Of a stretch of DNA of 64,000 bases, positions 43,095 to 51,916 are shown piece by piece. The position numbers and the translations under genes were made by a program. The stretch comes from Actinocorallia populi. GTDB taxonomy: Bacteria; Actinomycetota; Actinomycetes; Streptosporangiales; Streptosporangiaceae. Below the pieces are notes generated by a model. The model had not been told where the DNA came from. It did no database searches and saw nothing but the letters and a program-made list of their open reading frames with translations. Every line of letters starts with the position of its first letter. Within the stretch, counting starts at the first letter, position 1. Where the stretch lies: assembly GCF_002995495.1 (NCBI RefSeq), contig NZ_PVZV01000001.1, positions 310,001 through 374,000 on the forward strand. The letters run 5' to 3'.

Positions 43095-44029
43095 TCAGCC
43101 GGCCTTCTCCACCTCCCTGGCGAAGACGTCCGCGGCTTCGGCCAGCTGCTCGCTGACGACGTGGGCGTAGACGCTCAGCGTGATGGACGGGTCTGCGTGG
43201 CCCAGCCGCGCAGCCACTACATGCACGGGGACGCCCGCCAGGAGAAGGATCGTGGCGTGGACGTGGCGCAAATCGTGGAGCCTCGCGTGCGGGAGTGGGT
43301 TGGATTGAGTGCCTTCCTTCGGCTCGTTGTGGCGCTGGATCAGCCGGGGGACCAGCGAGGAGGCCGTGTCCGGGTGGATCTGTTCTCCCCAGGCTGTGGA
43401 AAACACATAGCCTTCCGAGCCGCCGCGCCAGGCTTCACCGAGTTCCAGCTTTCGGCGTTCTGCTTCGCGCAGTGAGCCCGGAGAATCTTGACGGTCTCCT
43501 CGTCGAGACTGACCGTTCTTGATCTGCCGCTCTTGGTGGTCCCCTCGATGCGCTCCCCCGCGATAAACGCGGCCGAACCGGTGATGCGGATCTCGGCGGC
43601 GTCGAAATCGACGTCTCGCCAGCGCAGGTTCAACAGCTCGCTCCGGCGCGCGCCAAAGTAGGCGGCGAGGCGGAAGAAGGCGAACAGGCGGTGCGTCTGG
43701 GCGATGCTCAGGAACGTTCGGAGCTGGGCCGAGGTCCACGCCTTGCCCGGCTCGCTCGTCTGCCTACGGGGCGTTTGGCTCGCTCGACGGGGCTGGAAGG
43801 GATGAGCTGGTCGACTTCCACAGCGTCCCGGAATGCCTTGCGTAGGACGGCATGGACGTAGGCGACCGTTCGAGGTGGCAGGCCCTTGCCGGACCGGCCG
43901 CCGGAAGTCACCAGGTCCCGGTGGAGCTTGGTGATCTGGGCTGCGCGGACGACTTGGAGGCGCAGGCCGCCGATGTTCGGCTTGATGTGGCGGTCGATCA
44001 GGCACAGGTAACCGCAGCGCATACGTCAT
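43095..44029 (-). pseudogene. Decayed tyrosine recombinase (phage/ICE integrase)
   Basis: Three overlapping minus-strand frames together make one integrase. The N-terminal SAM-like core-binding segment is HIKPNIGGLRLQVVRAAQIT..PPRTVAYVHAVLRKAF (about 43790-44010). The first catalytic-domain half with FGARRSELLNLRWRDVDF (catalytic Arg) is in a second frame (about 43460-43750). HDLRHVHATILLLAGVPVHV and ARLGHADPSITLSVYAHV (R-H-H-Y residues) are in a third (43095-43440). Frame changes occur near 43,755 and 43,450. The extreme N-terminus (arm-binding domain) is missing. It lies next to tRNA-Arg, the usual target of such enzymes. Confidence 0.85.
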
Positions 44030-44040
44030 GCTCTACAGCC

Positions 44041-44547
44041 ATGGCGAACGTGCACAACAGCAGGTGGGACCAGTGGTTGAGCACCCTGCCCGAAGACCGA
44101 CAAGGCACAGCGGCCACGTTGCGAGACCGCTTCGCCGAGCTCGGTGTCGATGCCCCCGAAGAGTGGGCGCAGTCCGAAGTCGACGAGGACGTCCCGCAGC
44201 TGGCCCGTCTTCTCATCCTGCGGCGACTGTGGGCTGAAGGCGTCAACGGATGGGAGCGCCCAGGAGCCATCGAGAACATTCCGGCAGCCCGCCGTCTCCT
44301 GGAGGCCGGCGCCAACCGCGCCGACCTCATCACAGCCATGAGAGCCGCAGCCTTCGAAGCGATCTCAACCACAGTCGACATACTCCAGAGCGACCTTCAC
44401 GACCCTGACCACACGACGCACCCAGGCTGGTCACTCCAGGAGACCACCCACAACGGCCGGCCCACCGGACGGCGCATCGACGGACTACAGGAAGACCTCC
44501 GAGGGACCGATCCGTCCGGCCACGAAGCCGACGATCTGTGGAGTTGA
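44041..44547 (+). CDS. Hypothetical protein of the integrated remnant
   Basis: 168 residues starting MANVHNSRWDQWLSTLPEDR. Helical and acidic, with EEWAQSEVDEDVPQLARLLI and RRLLEAGANRADLITAMRAA. It has no membrane segment, signal or catalytic motif I recognise. It is divergent from the integrase remnant with 11 bases between, and no ribosome site is visible. It may be a cargo gene. Codon use is less GC3-biased than the core genes. Confidence 0.6.
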   Translation: MANVHNSRWDQWLSTLPEDRQGTAATLRDRFAELGVDAPEEWAQSEVDEDVPQLARLLILRRLWAEGVNGWERPGAIENIPAARRLLEAGANRADLITAMRAAAFEAISTTVDILQSDLHDPDHTTHPGWSLQETTHNGRPTGRRIDGLQEDLRGTDPSGHEADDLWS

Positions 44548-44583
44548 AGCCGACTACCGGCAATGCCGTTCTGGCAGGTCGGC

Positions 44584-45018
44584 TCAGTCTTCGCTGAAGC
44601 TTCGCCTGGTCGCCGCGAAATCCATGACGACTTGGTTCTGCCCCCAGCAGTCGGCCTGCTCGGCGGCCACCGGCGTTCCGCACCCTGCGCAGATGAGGTT
44701 CGGCCCGTCGATGCCGGAGGGTCCGCAGCATCCGTCCCCGGTGCTCTCGTCCGGGTTCCGCGCCGTTCCGATGACATCGCCTGGGTGGAGCACGTATCCC
44801 TCAGGCTCGCGCGTGTGCTCGCAGGGGTACAGGTTGGCCGCGTAGGTACCGCGAGGCATCCGCGGAGGAGGGATCCGGTCAGCAAACGTGATCTCCCCTG
44901 AGAACGCGGTGAAGTCAACGTAGACCTTGTCAGGCAGATTGATCTTCACCAAGAGCAGACTCAGGGGCTGTCGACACCGATCACAGATGAAGCGGGGCAC
45001 CCAGGCATCCTCCGGCAC
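44584..45018 (-). CDS. Hypothetical zinc-ribbon-like protein
   Basis: 144 residues. Two CxxC knuckles stand at either end (FICDRC near residue 10 and LICAGC near 110), with additional Cys in DGCCGPSG and EQADCWGQ. This suggests a metal-stabilised or rubredoxin/zinc-ribbon fold. No family recognised. GTG at 45018 is the likely start, with GGGGC upstream. It lies within the tRNA-linked remnant and is convergent with the neighbouring hypothetical gene. Confidence 0.6.
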   Translation of the reverse strand: MPEDAWVPRFICDRCRQPLSLLLVKINLPDKVYVDFTAFSGEITFADRIPPPRMPRGTYAANLYPCEHTREPEGYVLHPGDVIGTARNPDESTGDGCCGPSGIDGPNLICAGCGTPVAAEQADCWGQNQVVMDFAATRRSFSED

Positions 45019-45282
45019 GCCCCGACGAGCAGCAAGCGAGTACCTCAGGCAGTCACATCAAGTGCAGCGCCCACGAGAGCAACCGCCACCAGCCCACCGC
45101 CAAGCCCCAGGTCAAGGCAGAACTCTCAGCCACCCCGATGAGAACTTTCGTTACGGGTGTGCTCTCGGTCCTGTATCGGGGTGAGCATGCCGAGGCTGCT
45201 GCGCGGGCGTCGTCGGGCCGGTGGCTCGACCTGCGTGCGGGACCAGAAGGGATCCATCAAAGTCCGCTGGCCGGGAAAAAGC
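45019..45282. other. Gap at the far side of the integrated remnant
   Basis: 264 bases without a convincing gene. It has lower coding bias than its surroundings. I looked for a second copy of the tRNA 3' end (attR) and did not see one, so the element boundary is not defined. Confidence 0.4.
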
Positions 45283-45945
45283 TCAGCCTCGGACGGGGTA
45301 CCTGATCCGGCGCGCGGCGGCCAGGTTGGCGGCGAGTCGCTCGCGCGTCTGGTGGGCGTGCGCCAGCCAGGCGGGCTGGCCGGGGCCGCTTCGCCAGGAC
45401 TCGCTGAGCGGACTGTTGTCGACGGTGTCGAATCCGAACTCGTCGTACAGGCGCGTGACGAGTTCCACCGCCTCGGGGTGGTCGCTGGAGACCGAGAGAG
45501 CGTGCCGGTCGGGAGTGCCCGGGGCTCTGGCGGAGAGGAAGAGGCGCGGAGCCTGGATGTGCGTGAACGCCTTGGCGACCTTCGAGGCGGGCAACTGCTC
45601 CTGCCGCAGCTCGTGCACGGTCTTCTCCCCCGAGTCGATGGCCTCGAAGCGGCCGTCGCGCCAGGGCATGTAGTTGTTGGTGTCGAGCACGGTCTTGCCG
45701 GCCAGCTGCTCCACGGGCATGTCGTTGGCCGGCTTGAGGGGGGCGGCGATGATCACGAAGTCGCCCGCTTCGGCGGCGTCGGCCGCTGTCGCGGCACGGG
45801 CCGAGGGCCCGAGCTCGTCGACGAGGTAGCTCAGCGTCTCCGGTCCTCGTGAATTGGCGATGACCACCCGGTAGCCGTGGGCGACCGCTGCGCGGGCGAG
45901 CTGGCTGCCCACCTCGCCCGCTCCGATGATGCCGATCGTGGTCAT
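45283..45945 (-). CDS. NADP-dependent F420-reductase-like (Pro_F420_bind) oxidoreductase
   Basis: 220 residues. The N-terminal Rossmann motif TIGIIGAGEVGSQLARAAV is followed by VVIANSRGPETL, the NADP phosphate-recognition region of F420H2:NADP oxidoreductase-like proteins. FVIIAAPLKPANDMPVEQL, TVLDTNNYMPWRDGR and KAFTHIQAPRLF follow. The cofactor partner may be F420 or another acceptor. Its ATG overlaps the stop of the MmyB-like regulator gene (ATGA), so it is the direct co-translated target of that operon. Confidence 0.85.
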   Translation of the reverse strand: MTTIGIIGAGEVGSQLARAAVAHGYRVVIANSRGPETLSYLVDELGPSARAATAADAAEAGDFVIIAAPLKPANDMPVEQLAGKTVLDTNNYMPWRDGRFEAIDSGEKTVHELRQEQLPASKVAKAFTHIQAPRLFLSARAPGTPDRHALSVSSDHPEAVELVTRLYDEFGFDTVDNSPLSESWRSGPGQPAWLAHAHQTRERLAANLAAARRIRYPVRG

Positions 45946-46796
45946 GCGTCGCTCCTCGGAGAGGAGATGATGCCGGCGAGCTCGAGCTTGGACTCGTCCT
46001 CGCTGCCCGGGACCGCCGCATAGGCGACGATCTTGAGGTCGGTGTCCCCGTCCGTCAGGACGTCGCAGTCGACGCTCACCTCCCCGATGACGGGGTGCCG
46101 GATGGTCTTGCGGTCCTCGGCGTGCCGCCCCACGGCGGCCTCGGCCCAGAACGCGGCGAACCGGGGGTTGCCGGCGACCCTGCCGGCCACCAGCCCGGTC
46201 ACGCGCGGATCGTCGGGGAACCGGGCCGCGGCCTGGCGCAGGTCGGCCACAAGGGCCCGGTCGGCGGCCTCGGCGTTGTCCGGGATCACCGGCCAGCTCG
46301 TCAGACGGCCGCGGTCGGAGGCGACCGGAAAGCGCAGCCGCACCAGGTTGCGCGCCTCGTCCTCGATCTTCGTGGGTTCGCCGAACAGCGCCGCCCACCT
46401 GGGGTTCCACCAGACCAGCTTCCAGTCCGCGGCGAAGACCGCGACCGGAGTGGAGTCGAGCAGTGCCAGCAGCCGCCGCATGCTCGGCGGAATGTCGTCG
46501 ACGACCCGCCGGTCCTGCGGCGGCCCGAACCCGGCGAGTCGATGGAGGTGGTCCCGCTCGTCCCGGGAGAGCCGCAGTGCGCGGGCCGACGAGCCGATGA
46601 CCTGCTCGGAGGGGCTGAGGGCCCGGCCCTGTTCGAGTCGCACGAGGTAGTCGACGGAGAGGCCCGCCAGCTCGGCGAGCTCTTCACGCCGCAGGCCCGG
46701 CGATCGCCGCGCCCTGTCCACCGGCAGCCCGACGGTTTCCGGCGAGAGCCGGTCCCGCCAGGCACGAAGCGTCGCTCCCAACTCGCCGCTCTCCAT
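45942..46796 (-). CDS. MmyB-like XRE regulator with C-terminal PAS-like ligand domain
   Basis: 284 residues. The XRE HTH at about 8-75 has RSPGLRREELAELAGLSVDY and YLVRLEQGRALSPSEQVIGS. The C-terminal domain at about 105-275 carries the MmyB/MLTR signature: TPVAVFAADWKLVWWNPRWA and then a FAAFWAEAAVGRH segment. Such regulators bind fatty-acid-like ligands in MmyB. ATG at 46796 is chosen; a GTG at 46808 is in frame. Operon with the F420-reductase-like gene by ATGA overlap. Divergent from a truncated SnoaL-like gene. Confidence 0.88.
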   Translation of the reverse strand: MESGELGATLRAWRDRLSPETVGLPVDRARRSPGLRREELAELAGLSVDYLVRLEQGRALSPSEQVIGSSARALRLSRDERDHLHRLAGFGPPQDRRVVDDIPPSMRRLLALLDSTPVAVFAADWKLVWWNPRWAALFGEPTKIEDEARNLVRLRFPVASDRGRLTSWPVIPDNAEAADRALVADLRQAAARFPDDPRVTGLVAGRVAGNPRFAAFWAEAAVGRHAEDRKTIRHPVIGEVSVDCDVLTDGDTDLKIVAYAAVPGSEDESKLELAGIISSPRSDA

Positions 46797-46837
46797 CGAT
46801 TCCCGCACAGGGATCGACGACCCAGAAGGAGAAACCG

Positions 46838-47080
46838 ATGACCGACTCCGGCCTCAAGGACTGGTACCTGCGCTACGTGGCGGCGCTCAACGCCCACGAG
46901 TTCGACGGCATGGACGCATTCATCGCCGACGAAGTCGTGCTGAACGGCGAACCGGGCACCCGCGACGACGTCATCACGGTCCAGAAGCATGACATCGACG
47001 CCGTTCCGGACCTCCACTGGTTCGTACAGATGACGGCGCTGCACGACTCGTCCGACCTGCTGCGGCGGCTGGCCGCATGA
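46838..47080 (+). CDS. Truncated SnoaL-like protein
   Basis: 80 residues: KDWYLRYVAALNAHEFDGMD then EVVLNGEPGTRDDVI and HIDAVPDLHW-like (IDAVPDLHWFVQM) follow the SnoaL ester-cyclase pattern. The usual second half (about 50 residues with the closing strands) is absent, replaced by ALHDSSDLLRRLAA. AGAAGGAG precedes the ATG, so it can be translated, but the fold is incomplete. Probably a decaying gene. Confidence 0.55.
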   Translation: MTDSGLKDWYLRYVAALNAHEFDGMDAFIADEVVLNGEPGTRDDVITVQKHDIDAVPDLHWFVQMTALHDSSDLLRRLAA

Positions 47081-47168
47081 CCTCAGCCGGTGTCGGCGCG
47101 GCATCCCGGTATGCCGCGGCGACGAGCGACCGATCCGTCGCACGTGACCGTGGTCCATGTGCGCCGGA

Positions 47169-47579
47169 TCAGTCGAGCAGTGCGGTCGCCTCGACCTCGA
47201 CGAGCACGTCCGGCTCGAAGAGGTGGTCGACACCGATGAGGCTGGCCGGCGGCATGGGGAGCCGGAGGCCGATCTCTTCGGCGACGGCCTCCACCCCGGC
47301 CATGAAGTCGCCGATCTTCTCCGGGCTCCACTGGGTCACGTAGAACGTCAGGCGCAGCACGTCCTCGAACGAGGCGCCCGCACCCGCCAGGCCGAGGGCG
47401 GTGTTCCGCAGCGCCTGGGCGACCTGCCCGGCGAGATCGCCGGGGGCCACCGGGGTTCCGTCGGCCTCGCGGGCGATCTGCCCGCTGACATGTACCTGAG
47501 TCGTGCCCTTGCCGACGGCCACGTGGTGGTAGGGGGTGGGCTGCATCATGCCTTCCGGCGTGAAGTGCTGGACAGCCAT
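47169..47579 (-). CDS. RidA-family protein
   Basis: 136 residues. HHVAVGKGTTQVHVSGQIAR, GDLAGQVAQALRNTALGLAG, DVLRLTFYVTQWSPEKIGDF and the final SLIGVDHLFEPDVLVEVEAT match the RidA/YjgF group. The position of the catalytic Arg is occupied by PPASLIGV, so enamine deaminase activity is doubtful and it is probably of the Rid4-7 type. GAGAAGGAG precedes the ATG. Divergent from an HxlR regulator with a dyad between, the likely control. Confidence 0.85.
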   Translation of the reverse strand: MAVQHFTPEGMMQPTPYHHVAVGKGTTQVHVSGQIAREADGTPVAPGDLAGQVAQALRNTALGLAGAGASFEDVLRLTFYVTQWSPEKIGDFMAGVEAVAEEIGLRLPMPPASLIGVDHLFEPDVLVEVEATALLD

Positions 47580-47600
47580 GGCCGTTCTCCTTCTCTCAGT

Positions 47601-47619
47601 AGGTATCCGTAAGATATCT
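47601..47619. promoter_or_regulatory. HxlR operator candidate AGGTATC-n5-GATATCT
   Basis: Seven-base arms with a single mismatch in the 78-base divergent gap. The (G/A)TATC..GATA form is typical for HxlR-type winged-helix proteins. Confidence 0.65.
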
Positions 47620-47657
47620 AGTGCAAGAAAGGCACTTCAACGAGACCAGGTTTCACC

Positions 47658-48029
47658 ATGGACACCAACGGCGAACTCCGCATCGACGCCCCGCACCGCG
47701 AGCTCCTCGACCAGGTGCTCGACAAGTGGTCCCTCGGCATACTCAAAGAGCTGTGCGAACGCCCCTGCCGCTTCAACGAGCTCCGCCGCGCCATTCCCGC
47801 GGTCACGCAGAAGTCGCTGACCGCTACTCTTCGCCGACTCGAGCGCAACGGAGTGATCGAACGCGAGGTCGTCTCCACGCGCCCGGTGGCGGTCAGGTAC
47901 CGGATCACGCCGCTCGGCAAGACCCTGCGGCAGCCCATTGACGTACTGCTGGCATGGGCCTCGGAGCACATGCCCGCCATCGAACGCGCACGCGACGCTT
48001 TCGACACGCGGGAAGAGGCAGGCCTCTGA
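47658..48029 (+). CDS. HxlR-family transcriptional regulator
   Basis: 123 residues with a single MarR-like winged helix. LDQVLDKWSLGILKELCERP, CRFNELRRAIPAVTQKSLTA, LRRLERNGVIEREVVSTRPV and RYRITPLGKTL match the family from helix 1 to the wing. HxlR proteins are often redox or aldehyde responsive. The N-terminal Cys typical of redox members is not present, but a Cys lies in LCERPCRF. Likely regulates the divergent RidA-like gene and itself. Confidence 0.9.
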   Translation: MDTNGELRIDAPHRELLDQVLDKWSLGILKELCERPCRFNELRRAIPAVTQKSLTATLRRLERNGVIEREVVSTRPVAVRYRITPLGKTLRQPIDVLLAWASEHMPAIERARDAFDTREEAGL

Positions 48030-48135
48030 GCCTTCTCCCCGACCACACCACCCACCTGCTCGGACGGCGACCGAGAGGAGCCTCCTTACCCACACGCGTT
48101 GCCGGCATCGCTCGAGCGGTACCTCCTCGATCGGT

Positions 48136-48999
48136 TCATCGGACCGGTTCGGTTCGCATCGCCTGGGTGCCCACGACGGTCAGCAGCGAGAGTTTCTCGG
48201 CGGTGTCGGTCCCGGCACGTGGGGTGAACCAGAGCAACCGCTGGCGGCCGTCCTCGCTGAAAAGGCTGAGGCAGTCGAGGTCGAGCATGCCGACGGTGGG
48301 GTGGACGATCCGCTTGCGCTCGTCTCTGCGCACCTCCACGTCCTGATCGGCCCAAAGCGCCTGGAACTCCGGCGACTGCTGCAGCAGCCCGTCCACCAGC
48401 TCGGTCGCCTCGGCGTCGCCTGGGCTGCGTCGCCCCACTGCCGCACGCAGGTCGGCGACGAACGAGCGTGACTGCGGGGCGAGGTCCTCCTGCGGGTAGA
48501 TCTGCCGCGAGGCCGGGTCGGTGAACCATCGGTAGATGAAGCTCGCCGCGCGGCCGTGGTGCGCGGACAGGTCGCCGAGCATCGCGATGGCGAGCGGGTT
48601 CTGGACCAGCACGGTGTGCAGGTCGGTGCTCACCATCGCCGGGGTCCCGTCGATGCGCCTCAGCAGGTCGAGCATCGCGGGGTGGACGTGTGACACCGTC
48701 CCGCCCCGGTGCGGGATCGGGCGGTTCGCCAACCGGTACAGATGGTCGCGTTCGTCGCGACTGAGGCGCAGGGCGCGGGCGAGCGCGGCCAGCATCTGGT
48801 CGGAGGGCTGCGAGCCGGCACCGCGCTCGAGCTCGGTGTAGTACTCCACCGAGGCTCCGGCCAGAACGGCGACCTCGTCGCGACGCAGACCGGGGACGCG
48901 GCGCCGCGGACCGGGCGCGAGCCCGACCTCCTCGGGGCGGATCCGCTCGCGTCGCGAACGCAGGAAGCCACCGAGTTCGGAGTACCTCGTGTTCGACAT
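48136..48999 (-). CDS. MmyB-like XRE regulator (second copy)
   Basis: 287 residues. The XRE HTH is VPGLRRDEVAVLAGASVEYY and TELERGAGSQPSDQMLAALA. The C-terminal MmyB-like domain has TPAMVSTDLHTVLVQNPLAI and IYRWFTDPASRQIYP, ending LSLLTVVGTQAM. ATG at 48999 has GGGAGG upstream. It is divergent from an SDR gene. The arrangement mirrors the 45.3-46.8 kb MmyB/oxidoreductase pair about 2 kb upstream, though the two regulators are only distantly similar. Confidence 0.88.
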   Translation of the reverse strand: MSNTRYSELGGFLRSRRERIRPEEVGLAPGPRRRVPGLRRDEVAVLAGASVEYYTELERGAGSQPSDQMLAALARALRLSRDERDHLYRLANRPIPHRGGTVSHVHPAMLDLLRRIDGTPAMVSTDLHTVLVQNPLAIAMLGDLSAHHGRAASFIYRWFTDPASRQIYPQEDLAPQSRSFVADLRAAVGRRSPGDAEATELVDGLLQQSPEFQALWADQDVEVRRDERKRIVHPTVGMLDLDCLSLFSEDGRQRLLWFTPRAGTDTAEKLSLLTVVGTQAMRTEPVR

Positions 49000-49100
49000 G
49001 GGCAAAGCCTCCCCGGGCGGCGCCGTTGGTGCCAGGGGATGTCGTCCCCACCTTTGGAAGCAACTGTCGCGGGCCCGCGCCGCGTCACAGAGTGGACGCC

Positions 49101-49850
49101 ATGAACACCTCACTCACCGGCTCCGGCGCGTCGCCGGTCGCTGGAAAGACGGTCCTGATCACCGGTGGCACGAGCGGGATCGGCGCCGCGACCGCTCGGC
49201 TCCTGCTCGTGCGTGGCCACCGGGTCGCCGTCACCGGGCGCGACCCTGGTCGGCTCAAGGCCTTCCTCGACGAAGTCGGCCACGCGGACCGCGTCCTGGG
49301 CCTGGTGGCAGATGCCTCCGACTGGGACTCCACGGACACGGCGGTCACCAGCACGGTGGAGCGCTTCGGGTCGCTCGACGCGGCGATCGCGAACGCAGGC
49401 GGCGCGTCCGCGGACCACTTCCGGACGGGCGGTGCCGGCGTCGTCGACGGCGGCGATCCGAAGCTGTGGGCGCCGATGGTACTCGCCAACGTGCTCGGTC
49501 CGGCTCTGCTGGCCAAGGCGACCCTGCCCCACCTCGAGCGGTCCCGCGGCCGACTGGTGCTCATCGGCAGCGTGGCCGGAATCAAGAACAGCCCGGGCAA
49601 CCTCTACTCCGCCACGAAGTGGGCAGTGGTCGGCTTCGCCGAGAACCTCCGCCTGCACGCCACGACCCGCGGCATCGGGGTCACGGTCGTGAACCCGGGC
49701 ATGATCGACACCGCGTTCTGGCACGGCCAGGCTCCCCCCGTCGCGATGAGCCCGGATCCGGTGGCCGAGGCGATCGGCTTCGCGCTCGACCAGCCGGCAG
49801 GCGTCGACCTCAACACGGTCACGATCCGTCCGATCGGCCAGCCCGTCTGA
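49101..49850 (+). CDS. Short-chain dehydrogenase/reductase
   Basis: 249 residues, classical SDR. The NADP motif TGGTSGIGAATARLL is followed by NAG (IANAGGA). The catalytic Ser is in LIGSVAGIKN and the YxxxK is YSATKWAVVG. The C-terminus NPGMIDTAFWHG suggests a broad alcohol/ketone substrate. It is probably controlled by the divergent MmyB-like regulator, a common arrangement in actinobacteria. ATG at 49101; GAGTGG is a weak ribosome site. Confidence 0.9.
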   Translation: MNTSLTGSGASPVAGKTVLITGGTSGIGAATARLLLVRGHRVAVTGRDPGRLKAFLDEVGHADRVLGLVADASDWDSTDTAVTSTVERFGSLDAAIANAGGASADHFRTGGAGVVDGGDPKLWAPMVLANVLGPALLAKATLPHLERSRGRLVLIGSVAGIKNSPGNLYSATKWAVVGFAENLRLHATTRGIGVTVVNPGMIDTAFWHGQAPPVAMSPDPVAEAIGFALDQPAGVDLNTVTIRPIGQPV

Positions 49851-50034
49851 CCCCGGGCGGGCAGCGGCTCACCGGCGCGCCATCCTCACCGGCTTCCGCG
49901 ACCGCCCGCTACACGTTCGTCCGGATCGGCCGGTTGACGTTTCTACGGATTCGTCCAGTGGAACCAGATGCGGGGCGCCTGGAATTGAGGGTTTGTTACA
50001 AGCTGCCCAGTGGGCTGGGGTGGATTATTCCGGT

Positions 50035-51060
50035 ATGCGGAGAAACTTGGTGGCCGTGCTCACGGCTGCGGCCCTGCTGATACCGGCGACGGCCGCCCAC
50101 GCAGATGAGCGTCCGTGGCGGGAGGTGCCGCTGCCGTCCCTGTGGCCCGAATTCCAGGTCAGCGAGCTCGCGGGGGCGGGCCCGGACGAGGCCTGGATCG
50201 CCGGCTACGAGGGCAGGAAATGCGTCTCCTGGTCCGTGCCGGGCTGGGGCAACCCGTCGGTGTGCAGTATGAACGCGATCGTCCGCAAGTGGAACGGCGC
50301 CTCCTGGGAGAACAAGAACCCGCCCGGCCGGTGGAACCTCCAGGTCGAGGATCTGGAGGCGTCCAGCCGCACCAACGTCTGGCTGACCGGCCAGAACCCC
50401 CAAGGCCAGTATCTGGCCCGCTGGGACGGCAGGCGCTGGAACAAGATCACCAATCCGCCCGGCTGCTTCTACCCCCGCAACCTCCACCCCGTCGGCCCGG
50501 ACGAGCTGTGGGCCTCGTTCAACGGCTCGGCCTGGGGCGACAGCTGCGTCGCCCGCTGGAAGGCCGGAACCTGGCAGGTCCACCCGTTCACCGCCCGCAC
50601 GATCGACTTCATCGGCTCGCCCGCCCCTGACGAGGTCTACATCTCCACCAACACCGTCGAGGGCCTGAACACGCGGGCCACGCTCCGCTTCACCGGCTCC
50701 GGCTGGGAACCCGCCCCGGTCCCCGCCGGCCACCCGTCCCTCGTGCTGGCCGGCGGCGGCGCCCTCTACCACCGCGTCTGGGACCGCGAGGACACCCTCA
50801 AGGTCACCACCGCGGGCACCGAGACGATCCCCGCCGCCCCCGACGGCGCTTCATCCCTGCTCCTGGACGACCTGGGCCGCCTCTGGGCCTCCAACGCAGG
50901 CTCCACTCTCTACCGGTACGACGCCCCGGCCTGGGTCCCCGTCCCCACGAGCGCTCCGTCCGCCTACTCGGTCGCCTCTCTCCCGGAATCCAACGGAGTC
51001 CTGTGGACCCTCTCCGCCACCGGCTCCCCGCCCGCCTACCACGCCCACACCAACGGCTGA
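50035..51060 (+). CDS. Secreted beta-propeller-like protein
   Basis: 341 residues. The signal peptide MRRNLVAVLTAAALLIPATA ends with an AHA-DE cleavage site. The mature part has about six repeats of the type DEAWIAGYEG..IVRKWNGASWE, with Trp-rich strands (NVWLTGQNPQGQYLARWDGR) and four Cys. This is the layout of actinobacterial WD-like secreted proteins of unknown role. GGGGTGG lies about 10 bases ahead of the ATG; codons before 50035 are not supported. Confidence 0.75.
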   Translation: MRRNLVAVLTAAALLIPATAAHADERPWREVPLPSLWPEFQVSELAGAGPDEAWIAGYEGRKCVSWSVPGWGNPSVCSMNAIVRKWNGASWENKNPPGRWNLQVEDLEASSRTNVWLTGQNPQGQYLARWDGRRWNKITNPPGCFYPRNLHPVGPDELWASFNGSAWGDSCVARWKAGTWQVHPFTARTIDFIGSPAPDEVYISTNTVEGLNTRATLRFTGSGWEPAPVPAGHPSLVLAGGGALYHRVWDREDTLKVTTAGTETIPAAPDGASSLLLDDLGRLWASNAGSTLYRYDAPAWVPVPTSAPSAYSVASLPESNGVLWTLSATGSPPAYHAHTNG

Positions 51061-51230
51061 ATCGGTAGACCGTCCGGCGGCGCCAGGTGAACGCCCCATG
51101 CGGGGCCGGTGTCCTCGAGGGTCTCCCGCGCCGTGATGGATTGTCCGCTTGAGTCGCTTTCCAGCCCCTGTCGAGCCTGCCGCGGCACCGTGATGCCAAC
51201 GCACCGCACTCTGGCTCGAGAGAGGCTCGC

Positions 51231-51905
51231 ATGGCTCAGCACCTGCTTCACATCGACAGCACCGCGGCTACCCGGGGATCCGACTCCAAGCAGCTCGCCG
51301 CCGTCTTCCGCCGTGTCTGGGCCGAGGAGTGCCCGGCGGGCACCGTGGTCCACCGCGACCTGGCGACCGACCCGCTGCCGCACCTGGACGAGGCGGCGAT
51401 TTCGGCCCAGTTCGTGCCGAAGGAGGGTTGGAGCCCCGAGCAGCGGGCGTCCAGTGCGCTGCGCGATGAGCTGATCGGCGAGCTGCTGGAGGCCGAGGGG
51501 CTGTTGATCAGCGCCCCGATGTACAACTGGAACGTGCCCTCCACCCTCAAGGCGTGGCTCGACTGGGTGCTCCAGCAGGGCCGCATCCTGCCCTACGGAG
51601 ACGGAGCCGGTCCGCTCGCGGGACGGCCGGTGACCGTGGTGCTCACCTACGGCGGCGGCTACATGCCGGGGGCTCCGCTGGAGAAGTGGGACCACCTGGA
51701 CCCGTACCTGCGCACGGTGTTCACCGACGCGCTCGGCATGGACCTCGCCGTCATCACCGCGCAGCTCACCCTCGCGGGGCGGGCGCCGGGGATGGACCAC
51801 CTGGTGGAGCTGGGCAGACAGTCGCGGATCGACGCGGAGAAGGCGATCGAGGAGCGCGCCCGCCGGTTCGCCGGCCTCGGCGGCCGGGTGACGGCGGCCG
51901 TCTGA
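51231..51905 (+). CDS. FMN-dependent NADH-azoreductase (AzoR-like flavodoxin-fold)
   Basis: 224 residues. IDSTAATRGSDSKQLAA is the FMN-phosphate loop. ISAPMYNWNVPSTLKAWLDW is the AzoR signature (PMYNFxIPxxLKxWxD) and TYGGGYMPG the FMN ring loop. It reduces quinones, azo and nitro compounds with NAD(P)H, in the cytosol. GAGAGG precedes the ATG. A strong bidirectional stem-loop separates it from the convergent UvrA-like gene, which marks a natural left border for the biosynthetic region. Confidence 0.92.
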   Translation: MAQHLLHIDSTAATRGSDSKQLAAVFRRVWAEECPAGTVVHRDLATDPLPHLDEAAISAQFVPKEGWSPEQRASSALRDELIGELLEAEGLLISAPMYNWNVPSTLKAWLDWVLQQGRILPYGDGAGPLAGRPVTVVLTYGGGYMPGAPLEKWDHLDPYLRTVFTDALGMDLAVITAQLTLAGRAPGMDHLVELGRQSRIDAEKAIEERARRFAGLGGRVTAAV

Positions 51906-51916
51906 CTCCAGGCGAC

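Noticed and set aside
42954-45282. A complete integrative element with attL/attR
   Set aside because: Only the tRNA side is clear. I found no second copy of the tRNA 3' end by eye, and the integrase is broken.
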